Positions 31,715 to 40,053 of a stretch of 64,000 nt of DNA are shown here, piece by piece. Positions within the stretch are counted from its first letter, which is position 1. Each line of letters opens with the position of its first letter. Under the pieces are notes generated by a model. The model was given only the letters and a program-made list of their open reading frames with translations, was not told where the DNA came from and made no database searches. Both the position numbers and the translations under genes were made by a program. The stretch comes from a virus: positions 1-64,000 of the IMG/VR virus record IMGVR_UViG_3300032293_001706; one strand, written 5' to 3'.

Positions 31715-31959
31715 ACTGAGGTTGTATCGGATGATTTTCTTTTTGTGAAAATTGCTTCAATTGAAGTAAATCCGAAAAAACTACCACAAAGAAAAGATAA
31801 TGCATCGTACATATATTCGGGACATATTCCGTCTTTTCTTGATGCAACATAAGCCAAGATTATTAAATTCACTAAGGTAACTATTCCGACAAATCTTTTT
31901 GAAGATACATCGGTATTACTTCCCAACAATTTTTTTATAAAATCTTTTAATGATTCCAT
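31711..31959 (-). CDS. Small two-TM membrane protein, holin-like
   Basis: 82 residues with two hydrophobic segments (FVGIVTLVNLIILAYVA at about 23-39; YDALSFLCGSFFGFTSIEAI at about 50-70) joined by a short charged loop, and charged ends. This fits a class II holin or a small phage membrane protein. It is grouped with rpsU on the - strand inside the + strand head module. A holin role is inference from topology and size; no endolysin was recognised next to it. Confidence 0.55.
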   Translation of the reverse strand: MESLKDFIKKLLGSNTDVSSKRFVGIVTLVNLIILAYVASRKDGICPEYMYDALSFLCGSFFGFTSIEAIFTKRKSSDTTSV

Positions 31960-31960
31960 A

Positions 31961-32155
31961 TTATTTTGATTCTAAATCTTGTTTATATTGTTTATATTTT
32001 GCTTTCCTAATCTTTTCTCTTTTTAATGTTGATTTTTTAACGTGCTCTTTCCGTCTTTTTAATTCCTCAATTTGTCCACTGGTAATCACTTTAGATTTAT
32101 ATTTTTTAAGTGCCTTATCCAAATTTTCACTTTTTTCTACTTTTATTATAATCAT
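31961..32155 (-). CDS. rpsU: Ribosomal protein bS21
   Basis: 64 residues from ATG 32155. The pattern MIIIKVEKSENLDKALKKYK then SGQIEELKRRKEHVKKSTLK then REKIRKAKYKQYKQ is that of bS21, closest in form to the Bacteroidota version (start M-I-I-x-V, short basic C-terminus). bS21 sits near the anti-Shine-Dalgarno region of the 30S subunit and in Bacteroidota helps keep it masked. A phage copy may exchange into host ribosomes and favour phage mRNAs. An AGGA lies 3 nt before the ATG, too close to act as a normal Shine-Dalgarno. Confidence 0.88.
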   Translation of the reverse strand: MIIIKVEKSENLDKALKKYKSKVITSGQIEELKRRKEHVKKSTLKREKIRKAKYKQYKQDLESK

Positions 32156-32274
32156 ATTTCCTATTTTATCAGATAAATATAACAATTTTTTTATTATGAA
32201 ACTTATAATTTGTTTAATAATTTATTTTTTATTATATTACGAGAAAATAAACAATAATAAAATGAAAAAGTTAG

Positions 32275-32724
32275 GTGATGAAAAAAGGGAAAACGTCCAA
32301 ATTGGACTTATACAATGAATGTAAATGTTATTATGGTAGCGTAGATACAACAGAATTAAAATCAATTTATTTGGTATTACAAACGTGGGTAACACCAACT
32401 GTCGAAAAAGAAAATTGGAACACAACGGTGGGTTCAATAACAAGGACAATAAAACATAAAATATATGAACTCTTAAATCGAGAAATGTTTAGAGACCGAT
32501 TTATAGTTGATTTGGATTTAAGGACCAGCGGATTAAAAACATCAAAATCATCATTTTTAAATTTGGAAATAACTTTCTTTACAAAAGAAAATATCGAATT
32601 TAAATCAAATAAATTATGTGATGAATTAAAGAAAATTACCGAAGAAATATATCATGATGTATTATCAAATTCAAAATATTTTACAATTCAATACTCAAAA
32701 ACAAGAGAAAAAGTAAAACTTTGA
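32275..32724 (+). CDS. Phage head-module protein, function unknown
   Basis: 149 residues, globular (YLVLQTWVTPTVEKENWNTT, GSITRTIKHKIYELLNREMF, DRFIVDLDLRTSGLKTSKSS). It looks like a conserved small protein of T4-like phages but I cannot name a function. The start at 32275 is the first ATG of the conserved part. It lies between the helical protein and the prohead protease. Confidence 0.65.
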   Translation: MMKKGKTSKLDLYNECKCYYGSVDTTELKSIYLVLQTWVTPTVEKENWNTTVGSITRTIKHKIYELLNREMFRDRFIVDLDLRTSGLKTSKSSFLNLEITFFTKENIEFKSNKLCDELKKITEEIYHDVLSNSKYFTIQYSKTREKVKL

Positions 32725-32733
32725 CATTCTATT

Positions 32734-32742
32734 ATATTTATA
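32734..32742 (+). promoter_or_regulatory. Candidate late promoter motif (ATATTTATA)
   Basis: Lies 16 nt before the protease ATG at 32759. Confidence 0.5.
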
Positions 32743-32758
32743 GTGAAAAGAAATTATA

Positions 32759-33478
32759 ATGGAAAGACAACACAGACTAAATGACGGTAGATATCTCTTA
32801 ATTGAGTATGATGCAGGCAGCGTAAGTTGGAAAGATTCCTTAACTGAAAATTTTCATTCTGCAGGTAAAACTCAACTCGAACATTCAAAACCATTTATAT
32901 TTTATGCAACATTACAAAAATATGGTGTTCCTAATAGAAATGGAAGAATTTATCCTGAAAGGATATTAAAAAGAGAAGCTGACAAATATAAGATGTTGAT
33001 TGAAAAAGGATTATCAACATCTGAATTAAATCACCCTGAATCATCATTAATTGACTTGGACAGGGTTTCACATATCATTGATGATATTTGGTGGGACGAT
33101 AACGTCTTAATGGGTAAATTAAGACTATTAACATCGCCAGGTTTCCACGAAAGAGGTGTCGTATCAACAAAAGGTGACATCGCAGCAAACTTAATGAGAC
33201 AAGGTGTAAGGATGGGTATATCTTCAAGAGGGGTAGGTTCTTTGGAAAAAAGAGGTGAATACAACGAAGTGAAAGATGATTATGAATTTATTTGTTTTGA
33301 CTTGGTTATGAATCCTTCAACACCTGGAGCGTATCTTTATCTTAATAAAGATGATAGAAAATTATATGATGAAAATTTGGAGTCAGATAAAAAAACAATT
33401 CAAACAACAAATTATGGTGGTTTAGATAAATCACTTGACTTAATGACAAAATTAAACGATTTTTTGGGATATAGATAA
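32759..33478 (+). CDS. Prohead maturation protease (T4 gp21 type)
   Basis: 239 residues. The protease core shows YGVPNRNGRIYPERIL, then STSELNHPESSLID (catalytic His) and MRQGVRMGISSRGVGSLE (catalytic Ser) followed by FICFDLVMNPSTPGAYL, the order of the gp21/U9 family. It cleaves scaffold, capsid and internal proteins, in T4 after (I/L)xE. The same motif occurs at residue 60 of the capsid protein here and at the N-termini of several other products in this window. Confidence 0.93.
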   Translation: MERQHRLNDGRYLLIEYDAGSVSWKDSLTENFHSAGKTQLEHSKPFIFYATLQKYGVPNRNGRIYPERILKREADKYKMLIEKGLSTSELNHPESSLIDLDRVSHIIDDIWWDDNVLMGKLRLLTSPGFHERGVVSTKGDIAANLMRQGVRMGISSRGVGSLEKRGEYNEVKDDYEFICFDLVMNPSTPGAYLYLNKDDRKLYDENLESDKKTIQTTNYGGLDKSLDLMTKLNDFLGYR

Positions 33479-33489
33479 AATTAATTATT

Positions 33490-33696
33490 ATGGACCAAAA
33501 ATTCTTTGTAGCAAAAATTCAGTATGACCTGATTGATGATTCAGGTAAATTAAAAAAAGTAAGGGAAGAAAAACTTGTTAAGGGGTATTCTGTTACCGAT
33601 GTGGAAGCTAAAGTCACAGAAAAATTTAAAGGGTTTCAGCACGATTGGAGAATAACCGCAGTTGCTGAAAGCAAGATTGACGAAGTGTTTGAATAA
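33490..33696 (+). CDS. DUF4494-like small protein
   Basis: 68 residues (FFVAKIQYDLIDDSGKLKKV, YSVTDVEAKVTEKFKGF) with the beta-alpha-beta pattern of DUF4494-like proteins, found in Bacteroidota and their phages. Function unknown. Inserted between the protease and scaffold genes and followed by a strong terminator. Confidence 0.65.
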   Translation: MDQKFFVAKIQYDLIDDSGKLKKVREEKLVKGYSVTDVEAKVTEKFKGFQHDWRITAVAESKIDEVFE

Positions 33697-33719
33697 TATT
33701 TTATTACTTTTTTTTGAGA

Positions 33720-33747
33720 AAAACCCGATTTTTATCGGGTTTTTTTA
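33720..33747 (+). terminator. Hairpin terminator
   Basis: AAACCCGAT-tttt-ATCGGGTTT followed by TTTTT; separates the protease unit from the scaffold-capsid unit. Confidence 0.88.
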
Positions 33748-33787
33748 TTTTTATCCCATCCCAACTTAACTTTTTTGCAATATGTAC

Positions 33788-33796
33788 ATATTTATA
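33788..33796 (+). promoter_or_regulatory. Candidate late promoter motif (ATATTTATA)
   Basis: Follows the terminator; the scaffold ATG at 33827 is 30 nt downstream. Confidence 0.5.
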
Positions 33797-33826
33797 TGAA
33801 AAATAAAGAAAATTTATTGCTAAAAA

Positions 33827-35128
33827 ATGAGTACAGAAAAAAAATCATTAGTTGAAGAAGCTTTACTACAAATGAAAAATTTGCAGAATGTAGTTTCTGA
33901 AAATGCAAAAGGAATACTTTCTTCTACAATGAAGGAAGAAATCGAAGAGTTGGTAAAAGAGTCTTTGGAAGAAGAGACTGAAGATGAAATAATGGGTAGT
34001 GAGTCTTACACAGAAGAAGGTCCCGAAGGGATGGAAGGTGAAGAAGAAGATTCTATGACCATTGATATGTCAAACACAGACATGGGTGATGATTCGGAAG
34101 AAATTACAATGTCAAATGTTGACATGACAGACGATGAAATCGAACCTTTGGACATGACAAATGCATCAGATGATGAATTGTTGAAGATTGTTTTGGGTAT
34201 GGGTGATGAGGATAGACTTATCGTTCAAAAATCAGGAGACAATATTCAAGCTGACATGTTGACCAAAACTGATTCAATGTCTTTCCCAGCACAAGGTGAA
34301 CTTGAAATGGGTGATGAATCTGAAATTGACTATGAAAATGAAATGGGTGACGATTCTGAGGAATCAGAAGAAATTGTCTATGAAATCGAAATGGAAGATG
34401 ATGAAGATGAAATGGAAGATGATGAAGATGAAAAAGAAGGTATGATGGAGTCAAAAGGTAAAACTTATCTTGGTGTAGGTATGGGTAAAGGACCTAAAAA
34501 AGATGTTTTCAAAAAAGGTGAAAACATGGGTAAAGGATTCAATGATGATAAAAAATTCGCACCTGAAGCTAAAAAGTTTGTTAAAGGTGAATTTAAAGAA
34601 TCCGCAATCGAAGAAATTGAAGAGGAATCCAATGAAGGAGAAATGGAAGAAGCTGCAAGAACTTTGGGTAATGGTAAAAGAAATTTCCCAAAAAGGCATG
34701 GTCTTCCAAAAATGAAAGTTGTAACCAACAGTGCTTTAGAAGAAGAAGTTAGAGTTTTAAGGTTGAAAAATGAAGAATACAGAAAAGCTCTTAACATCTT
34801 CAGAGAAAAACTTAATGAGGTTGCAGTTTTCAATTCAAATTTGGCTTACGCTACAAGATTGTTCACTGAACACACAACTACAAAACAAGAAAAAATAAAC
34901 ATCATGAGACGTTTTGATAACGTCGAAACAATCAAGGAATCTAAAAACCTTTATAGTCTAATTAAAGACGAATTGGGTTCTAAGAGTAATAACGTTGTGA
35001 AAGAATCTATCGTTGAAAACATCGATAGAACACCTTCAAACGGTTCTACAAACTTGATTGAAAGTAAGACATATGAAAATCCACAATTCCTAAGAATGAA
35101 GGATTTAATGTCAAAATTAAACAAATAA
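33827..35128 (+). CDS. Prohead core/scaffold protein (gp22 position)
   Basis: 433 residues. Long acidic low-complexity N-terminal half (EDSMTIDMSNTDMGDDSEEI, EMEDDEDEMEDDEDEKEG), a basic Gly/Lys middle, and a C-terminal coiled coil (EEEVRVLRLKNEEYRKALNI ... FREKLNEVAVFNSNLAYATR). The order protease-scaffold-capsid and the coiled-coil C-terminus match T4 gp22, although similarity is structural rather than at sequence level. It is expected to be degraded by the gp21-like protease; VEEALL and SLEEE offer (I/L)xE-like sites. Confidence 0.8.
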   Translation: MSTEKKSLVEEALLQMKNLQNVVSENAKGILSSTMKEEIEELVKESLEEETEDEIMGSESYTEEGPEGMEGEEEDSMTIDMSNTDMGDDSEEITMSNVDMTDDEIEPLDMTNASDDELLKIVLGMGDEDRLIVQKSGDNIQADMLTKTDSMSFPAQGELEMGDESEIDYENEMGDDSEESEEIVYEIEMEDDEDEMEDDEDEKEGMMESKGKTYLGVGMGKGPKKDVFKKGENMGKGFNDDKKFAPEAKKFVKGEFKESAIEEIEEESNEGEMEEAARTLGNGKRNFPKRHGLPKMKVVTNSALEEEVRVLRLKNEEYRKALNIFREKLNEVAVFNSNLAYATRLFTEHTTTKQEKINIMRRFDNVETIKESKNLYSLIKDELGSKSNNVVKESIVENIDRTPSNGSTNLIESKTYENPQFLRMKDLMSKLNK

Positions 35129-35159
35129 ACTAAACTAAACAAATTAATAAAAAACTAAA

Positions 35160-36965
35160 ATGGGAGCATTATTAGAATCAGGTCTTGTTGGTAACATCGG
35201 TCTTAAACACCTAAAAGTTATCAAAGAAGATACAATTAACAAATGGGACAGACTTGGGTTCCTAGAAGGGTTGAAAGGACATGTTAAAGAAAACATCGCT
35301 CAACTTTATGAAAACCAAGCATCACACTTAATAAACGAAGCTGCTAGCACATCTTCAGACGGTTCTTTCGAAACGGTTGTATTCCCAATCGTAAGAAGAG
35401 TTTTCTCTAAGTTGTTGGCTAACGACATCGTTTCTGTACAAGCAATGAACTTACCTATCGGTAAATTGTTCTACTTCGTACCTAAAATTCAGGGTTATAC
35501 TACAGGTCAAGACCCAACTGCTGGTGGAAACCATTATGCACCTTTCGGAGCCCCTAATGGTCCTGCATCACCTGATACAGGTTACGCATCAACAGATAAA
35601 AACTTGTATGACAGATTCTATGAAGGTAATGAAGCGACTTTGGACCCTCCTGGATTGTTTGATTACTCAAAAGGTGCATTCAGTTCTGTTACCGCAAGTG
35701 TAACAACAGTTGCATGGTCTTCAGGTTCTTTAGTGGCGTCAGGTTATGGTGCTGGTGAGTACAGAAAAGTATTGTTGGCAATGTCAGGTTTCGCATCTGG
35801 CGGAGCTGGTAAACTTATCGGTCCTGACGGTCAAGTAATGGATAACGAATCTTTCTTGGGAGACTTAACTGTTAAGGCGGTAACAACTGCAGGTGGAGCT
35901 TTCTCAGGATTAGGTGGAAATGCGTTGTTATTTAGAGTTGTTACTCAGAAATACGGTAAAGGTATCGTTCAATACGGAACATCATCTACATTAGCGTTCC
36001 CAACTGGAGGTGGAAACGGCGGTGAGTATGATAACCTTTGTGACGCAAATGGTATTATCTATTTGGAAGTTGATGCACAAGTTCCATGTTCTATAGGAGC
36101 TGGTTCATTGGATGGTTATTCTGGATTAACTACTACTATTGCAGGTGATTCCGGTATTAATACTGAATTTGTATGTACATACAGAGCGTATAAAGAAATG
36201 GAATTCGAAGACCAAATTGGCGAAGTTTCTTTCGACTTGGAATCAGTAACTGTTTCTGTAACTGAAAGAAAACTAAGAGCACAATGGTCTCCTGAATTGG
36301 CTCAGGACGTTGCAGCGTTCCATAACATTGACGCAGAAGCTGAATTGACAGCGTTGTTATCAGAACAGGTAGCAGCTGAAATCGACAGAGAAATCTTGAG
36401 AGACTTGAGAAAAGCGGCAGCTTGGACATTGAGATGGGATTACAACGGTTGGAAAAGAGGCACTGCATCAAATCCATTAACACAATACACTCAGAAAGAT
36501 TGGAACCAAACATTGATTACCGCAATCAACCAAATTTCTGCTCAAATCCACAAATCAACACTTCGTGGTGGTGCTAACTGGATTGTTGTATCTTCTGAAA
36601 TCAGTGCAATCTTTGATGACTTGGAATACTTCCACGTATCAAACGCATCTCCTGAACAGGACCAATACAACATGGGTATCGAAAGAGTTGGTACATTGGC
36701 AGGTAGATATCAAGTGTATAGAGACCCTTACTTCCCACCAAACACAGTATTGATGGGTCACAAAGGTAGTTCTCTATTGGACACTGGATATGTATACGCT
36801 CCATATGTTCCTCTACAGTTGACTCCAACAATGTATAACCCATTCAATTTCACACCTATCAAGGGTATAATGACAAGATACGCTAAGAAGGTAGTAAACA
36901 ACCGTTTCTACGGTAAAATTACAGTTGATGGTGTTAGAACATTTGATTTGAGAGAATTGAGATAA
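35160..36965 (+). CDS. Major capsid protein (T4 gp23 type)
   Basis: 601 residues. The N-terminal delta region (WDRLGFLEGLKGHVKENIAQ, YENQASHLINE|AAST) ends in a maturation site after Glu60. Then FPIVRRVFSKLLANDIVSVQ and PIGKLFYFVPKIQGY, the conserved core of gp23-like proteins, and later RKLRAQWSPELAQDVAAFHN and the C-terminal GYVYAPYVPLQLTPTMYNPF. Codon use is richer in G and C at third positions than in neighbours, as expected for the most strongly expressed gene. A strong terminator follows. Confidence 0.95.
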   Translation: MGALLESGLVGNIGLKHLKVIKEDTINKWDRLGFLEGLKGHVKENIAQLYENQASHLINEAASTSSDGSFETVVFPIVRRVFSKLLANDIVSVQAMNLPIGKLFYFVPKIQGYTTGQDPTAGGNHYAPFGAPNGPASPDTGYASTDKNLYDRFYEGNEATLDPPGLFDYSKGAFSSVTASVTTVAWSSGSLVASGYGAGEYRKVLLAMSGFASGGAGKLIGPDGQVMDNESFLGDLTVKAVTTAGGAFSGLGGNALLFRVVTQKYGKGIVQYGTSSTLAFPTGGGNGGEYDNLCDANGIIYLEVDAQVPCSIGAGSLDGYSGLTTTIAGDSGINTEFVCTYRAYKEMEFEDQIGEVSFDLESVTVSVTERKLRAQWSPELAQDVAAFHNIDAEAELTALLSEQVAAEIDREILRDLRKAAAWTLRWDYNGWKRGTASNPLTQYTQKDWNQTLITAINQISAQIHKSTLRGGANWIVVSSEISAIFDDLEYFHVSNASPEQDQYNMGIERVGTLAGRYQVYRDPYFPPNTVLMGHKGSSLLDTGYVYAPYVPLQLTPTMYNPFNFTPIKGIMTRYAKKVVNNRFYGKITVDGVRTFDLRELR

Positions 36966-36984
36966 TCTAACTCAACCTAATATA

Positions 36985-37013
36985 AAAAGGGACGATTTAT
37001 TCGTCCCTTTTTT
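36985..37013. terminator. Bidirectional hairpin terminator
   Basis: GGGACGA-tttat-TCGTCCC with A5 before and T6 after, between the capsid gene and the convergent endonuclease gene. Confidence 0.88.
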
Positions 37014-38628
37014 ATTTTAAAACCATTTCATATTTTAAATTCCCTGTATCCCATATTTTATCATAACCCAATTCAATCATGATTTGATTTTCGGTTTTAT
37101 TTGAATCGTGTCCCATTTTAACTAAAACATCTTTTCTAAAATTAAATCGATAATATCTATGTATATAGTTTTTTGTGTAATAATAATTTGGTTTTGTTAT
37201 ACCAATAAAATTAAAACCCACTTTACCATAAAAACAATACTCATCAGACGGGGACCAATTTCTGTCGGCATATGTAATAATTCTATTGGGTTTATGTTCT
37301 TTAATAAAATGGTTCAATAATTTGGTGAACCCTCCAATAACATTTAAACTACAATATCTGTATATTTCATAATCCTTTAGTTTTTCATTTTTATTACCTA
37401 ATGGTCTTCTCAAATTACCAAAAGTTAACAATGATACTATTTTATCATTGTACTTTAACGCATAAAAAATAGAAGACTTGTCATTCCCTTGTAGATGATT
37501 ATCGTCTAAAAATTTTTTCTTTTCAATTTTACTTATTTGTTCAATTGTACATTTCCTTGCGTATATTTTTTCATTTTTTATATTAGTTAAGTTTTTGAGT
37601 CGCTCTTTTATTATTTCTTTTTTGGATTCCCATTCATCGGAAAATATGTGAATAAGTCTAATTTTGTTATCTAAACATTTTATTGTTTTATCTATATGAT
37701 ATTTCTTAGTTTTTCCTTGTTTTTCAGAATGCCAATAAAGACCATTAAATTCTATTCCTATATTAAAATCAGGTAAAAAAATGTCTAATTCAGTACCATT
37801 TAAAATTTTTTTAGTATTTGTTTCATATTTAATACCCAACGTATCTAAAAAAGAACATATTTCAATTTCAGATTTACTTCTATACGTTATATTGTTATTC
37901 GAATTAATTAAATTTTGATTAAAGATATTGTTTAATTTTGTGGAAATTATATTATCTCCGTACAAAAGTTTGTATTTATCAACTGTTATATCGTGTAATT
38001 TTAAATAAGTATTCGATAAAATTTTTAATTTTTCATCACATATATTACAAATTATATAGTTTTCTTTATCATTAAATAATTCATTACGTTCCTCAAATTG
38101 TTTAAAAGTGTTAAAGTAATTAATATATTGTGGGTACTGTTCAATAAAATCGGATACTGATACATGTTCCTTTTCAATATGTTTTGTAAACGACCCACTC
38201 TTATTTTTTAAATCAGTTGTTTCCCAATTACATATCGGACAAATTAATTGAGGTAATTCAATAACTTCTATTTTATTAAAGAATTCATTATGAAAATGAA
38301 CTCCATGTTCTTTAAAAAACATTCTACGTTTAAAAGAGGACGGGATGTCAACGTCAGGATAACATTCTTTAATGTGGGTAGTTATTGAACCACTTTTATT
38401 TTCATAATCGTTGAACTTTTTAGAACACTTTTTACATTCTAAAATGTGTGGTGTTATTATAATATTTTTATTGTTCGTGTATTTTACTTTACCACCGACT
38501 TTTTTGATAGGTATATTATTATTTTTTAGTATGGTTTTTAATTTTAATTTACCTATTTTATATTCTTTACATATCTTATCAAGAGATGAATCTGCTTCTA
38601 AATATTTTTTAATTATTTCATGTTCCAT
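37012..38628 (-). CDS. EDxHD (Vsr-like) homing endonuclease with zinc fingers
   Basis: 538 residues. An N-terminal helix-turn-helix-like part (KICKEYKIGKLKLKTILKNN) is followed by two zinc-finger-like units (CKKCSKKF...HIKEC; CPICNW...HIEKEH) and a third half-finger (CNICDEK). The nuclease core is GTELDIFLPDFNIGIEFNGL, YWHSE and IRLIHIFSDEWESK, i.e. the E/D/H pattern of Vsr-like EDxHD homing enzymes (I-Bth0305I type). The C-terminal half is a DNA-recognition-like domain. It stands directly behind the capsid gene, on the opposite strand, which suggests homing into the conserved capsid locus. Confidence 0.82.
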   Translation of the reverse strand: MEHEIIKKYLEADSSLDKICKEYKIGKLKLKTILKNNNIPIKKVGGKVKYTNNKNIIITPHILECKKCSKKFNDYENKSGSITTHIKECYPDVDIPSSFKRRMFFKEHGVHFHNEFFNKIEVIELPQLICPICNWETTDLKNKSGSFTKHIEKEHVSVSDFIEQYPQYINYFNTFKQFEERNELFNDKENYIICNICDEKLKILSNTYLKLHDITVDKYKLLYGDNIISTKLNNIFNQNLINSNNNITYRSKSEIEICSFLDTLGIKYETNTKKILNGTELDIFLPDFNIGIEFNGLYWHSEKQGKTKKYHIDKTIKCLDNKIRLIHIFSDEWESKKEIIKERLKNLTNIKNEKIYARKCTIEQISKIEKKKFLDDNHLQGNDKSSIFYALKYNDKIVSLLTFGNLRRPLGNKNEKLKDYEIYRYCSLNVIGGFTKLLNHFIKEHKPNRIITYADRNWSPSDEYCFYGKVGFNFIGITKPNYYYTKNYIHRYYRFNFRKDVLVKMGHDSNKTENQIMIELGYDKIWDTGNLKYEMVLK

Positions 38629-38669
38629 TATTATAAGTATACGTAATAACGGAATAAAGTCAAACAGTT

Positions 38670-38888
38670 TTAATTTTCGTTTACATCATTTTGTGGTAGG
38701 TATAGTTTCCTAATTGATTTTGAAATAATTTCAGATTCATTTAATGTAAACACACCTTGTGTATAAGCGTATTTTATACCTTCTTTAAGAAAGAAAATTG
38801 CCTGTTCATGAGTTATAGATGAAATAAGTTTTTCAAACTCTTCATCATTATTAAATTTTAACGTACCAAAAATATTGTAATTATTCAT
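38670..38888 (-). CDS. Small protein, function unknown
   Basis: 72 residues (FGTLKFNNDEEFEKLISSIT, EQAIFFLKEGIKYAYTQGVF), probably a small helical domain. It is divergent from the 38926 gene; the 37 bp between them hold a late motif that is close to a palindrome and could serve both directions. No family recognised. Confidence 0.6.
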   Translation of the reverse strand: MNNYNIFGTLKFNNDEEFEKLISSITHEQAIFFLKEGIKYAYTQGVFTLNESEIISKSIRKLYLPQNDVNEN

Positions 38889-38897
38889 TTGTGTAGA

Positions 38898-38906
38898 TAT
38901 TTATAT
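38898..38906 (+). promoter_or_regulatory. Candidate late promoter motif (ATATTTATA), possibly bidirectional
   Basis: In the short divergent region; ATG at 38926 is 19 nt downstream. Confidence 0.5.
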
Positions 38907-38925
38907 GGTATAAAATAAATAATTA

Positions 38926-40053
38926 ATGTCAAAAGATAAAGATTCTTTTCTTAAAATCATTAAGGAAACAACAAATACTGGTGGTTCAGGTTCATATAGA
39001 CCACCAATTAGTCCAGGTTTAAAATTATGGGATAAATCATCATTAGGACCATTTACAGACCCTGTATCTAACTATGTTAGTTCAGAGCTTCAATATGATA
39101 GTTATGACGGTATAATAGATAGTAAAGACATTAAAACAAAGGAACATAAAGCAAGAAAAATTTCACAAGAATTGAAAAGAAAACAACAAAATCAAGACGA
39201 TGATGGTTTAGGAGCTGGAAGACTTAGCGGAACAGGAATCGGTGGAGATATATCTGAACAATTAGAAAAAATTCAAAAGATATTAGCCGAAGATTTAGCC
39301 GTATGGTTTGGGACCAAGAAAAAACCTAAAGGTAGTAAACAACCAAAAGGTCCTTGGGTTAATATTTGTAGAAAAGATAAAAATGGTAAACACCCTCCTT
39401 GTGGGAGGTCCGATACATCAAAAGACGCATATCCAAAATGTAGAGCAGCCGGTGTTGCAGGAAAAATGACAGATTCCCAAAAGAAATCTGCCTGTGCTCA
39501 AAAAAGAAGAGCCGAGAAAAAGGACACACAAACAGGTAAGGGTCAAAAACCTGTATATACATCATATAAACCAAAAAAAGAAAGTATAATACCTAAAGAA
39601 GTATTATTAGAAAAGTTTAAAGTAGAACCTCACGAATATGAAAAATTATATGAAGATGATAATTTTTTATTGGTAATTCCATTAACTTTTGAAGCGTCTT
39701 GTAAGTATGGCGCAGGAACTAAATGGTGTACAACATCAAAAGATAAAGACGATATGTTTGAGAAACATTTTAAAATGGGTTCACTAGGTTATCTTATAGT
39801 TAAAAATAAAAACTTACAAGATAAATTGCAATCAACAAAATATGGTTTATTTGCTAATAGACCTAATAAGAACTTTTTGGGTGGGAATTATCCTGCTCCA
39901 CAAGGTATAATTGTTTATGACGATAAAAATAATATTATCGATAACAATAAGATAATTAATCTATTTGACCGTGTAGATTTGTATGATACTTTAAGAAAGA
40001 TTATTCGTCAATTTACTTTATATAGTGAAGACAAGTTTAAAAAAATTAACTAA
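38926..40053 (+). CDS. Virion-type protein: DUF5872-like basic module plus YGxGTKWC domain
   Basis: 375 residues. An N-terminal region with Gly/Ser/Pro (TGGSGSYRPPISPGLKLWDK) is followed at residues about 125-210 by a basic Cys-containing module (VWFGTKKKPKGSKQPKGPWV, CRKDKNGKHPPCGRSD, CRAAGVAGKMTDSQKKSACA) like DUF5872-type phage domains. Residues about 240-300 carry YEDDNFLLVIPLTFEASCKY then GAGTKWCTTSKDKDDM, homologous to the 12242 protein. Likely a packaged protein. The module K-S-A-C-A-x-K-R may bind DNA. It ends directly against the convergent ORF 2 without a gap. Confidence 0.72.
   Translation: MSKDKDSFLKIIKETTNTGGSGSYRPPISPGLKLWDKSSLGPFTDPVSNYVSSELQYDSYDGIIDSKDIKTKEHKARKISQELKRKQQNQDDDGLGAGRLSGTGIGGDISEQLEKIQKILAEDLAVWFGTKKKPKGSKQPKGPWVNICRKDKNGKHPPCGRSDTSKDAYPKCRAAGVAGKMTDSQKKSACAQKRRAEKKDTQTGKGQKPVYTSYKPKKESIIPKEVLLEKFKVEPHEYEKLYEDDNFLLVIPLTFEASCKYGAGTKWCTTSKDKDDMFEKHFKMGSLGYLIVKNKNLQDKLQSTKYGLFANRPNKNFLGGNYPAPQGIIVYDDKNNIIDNNKIINLFDRVDLYDTLRKIIRQFTLYSEDKFKKIN

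Noticed and set aside
32156-32162. AGGAAAT before rpsU as a Shine-Dalgarno sequence
   Set aside because: Only 3 nt separate AGGA from the ATG, below functional spacing, and other genes here show no Shine-Dalgarno.
32196-32318. Possible 40-residue membrane peptide MKLIICLIIYFLLYY...
   Set aside because: Overlaps the next gene by 44 nt in another frame and has no conserved features; a hydrophobic AT-rich peptide of this size can arise by chance.
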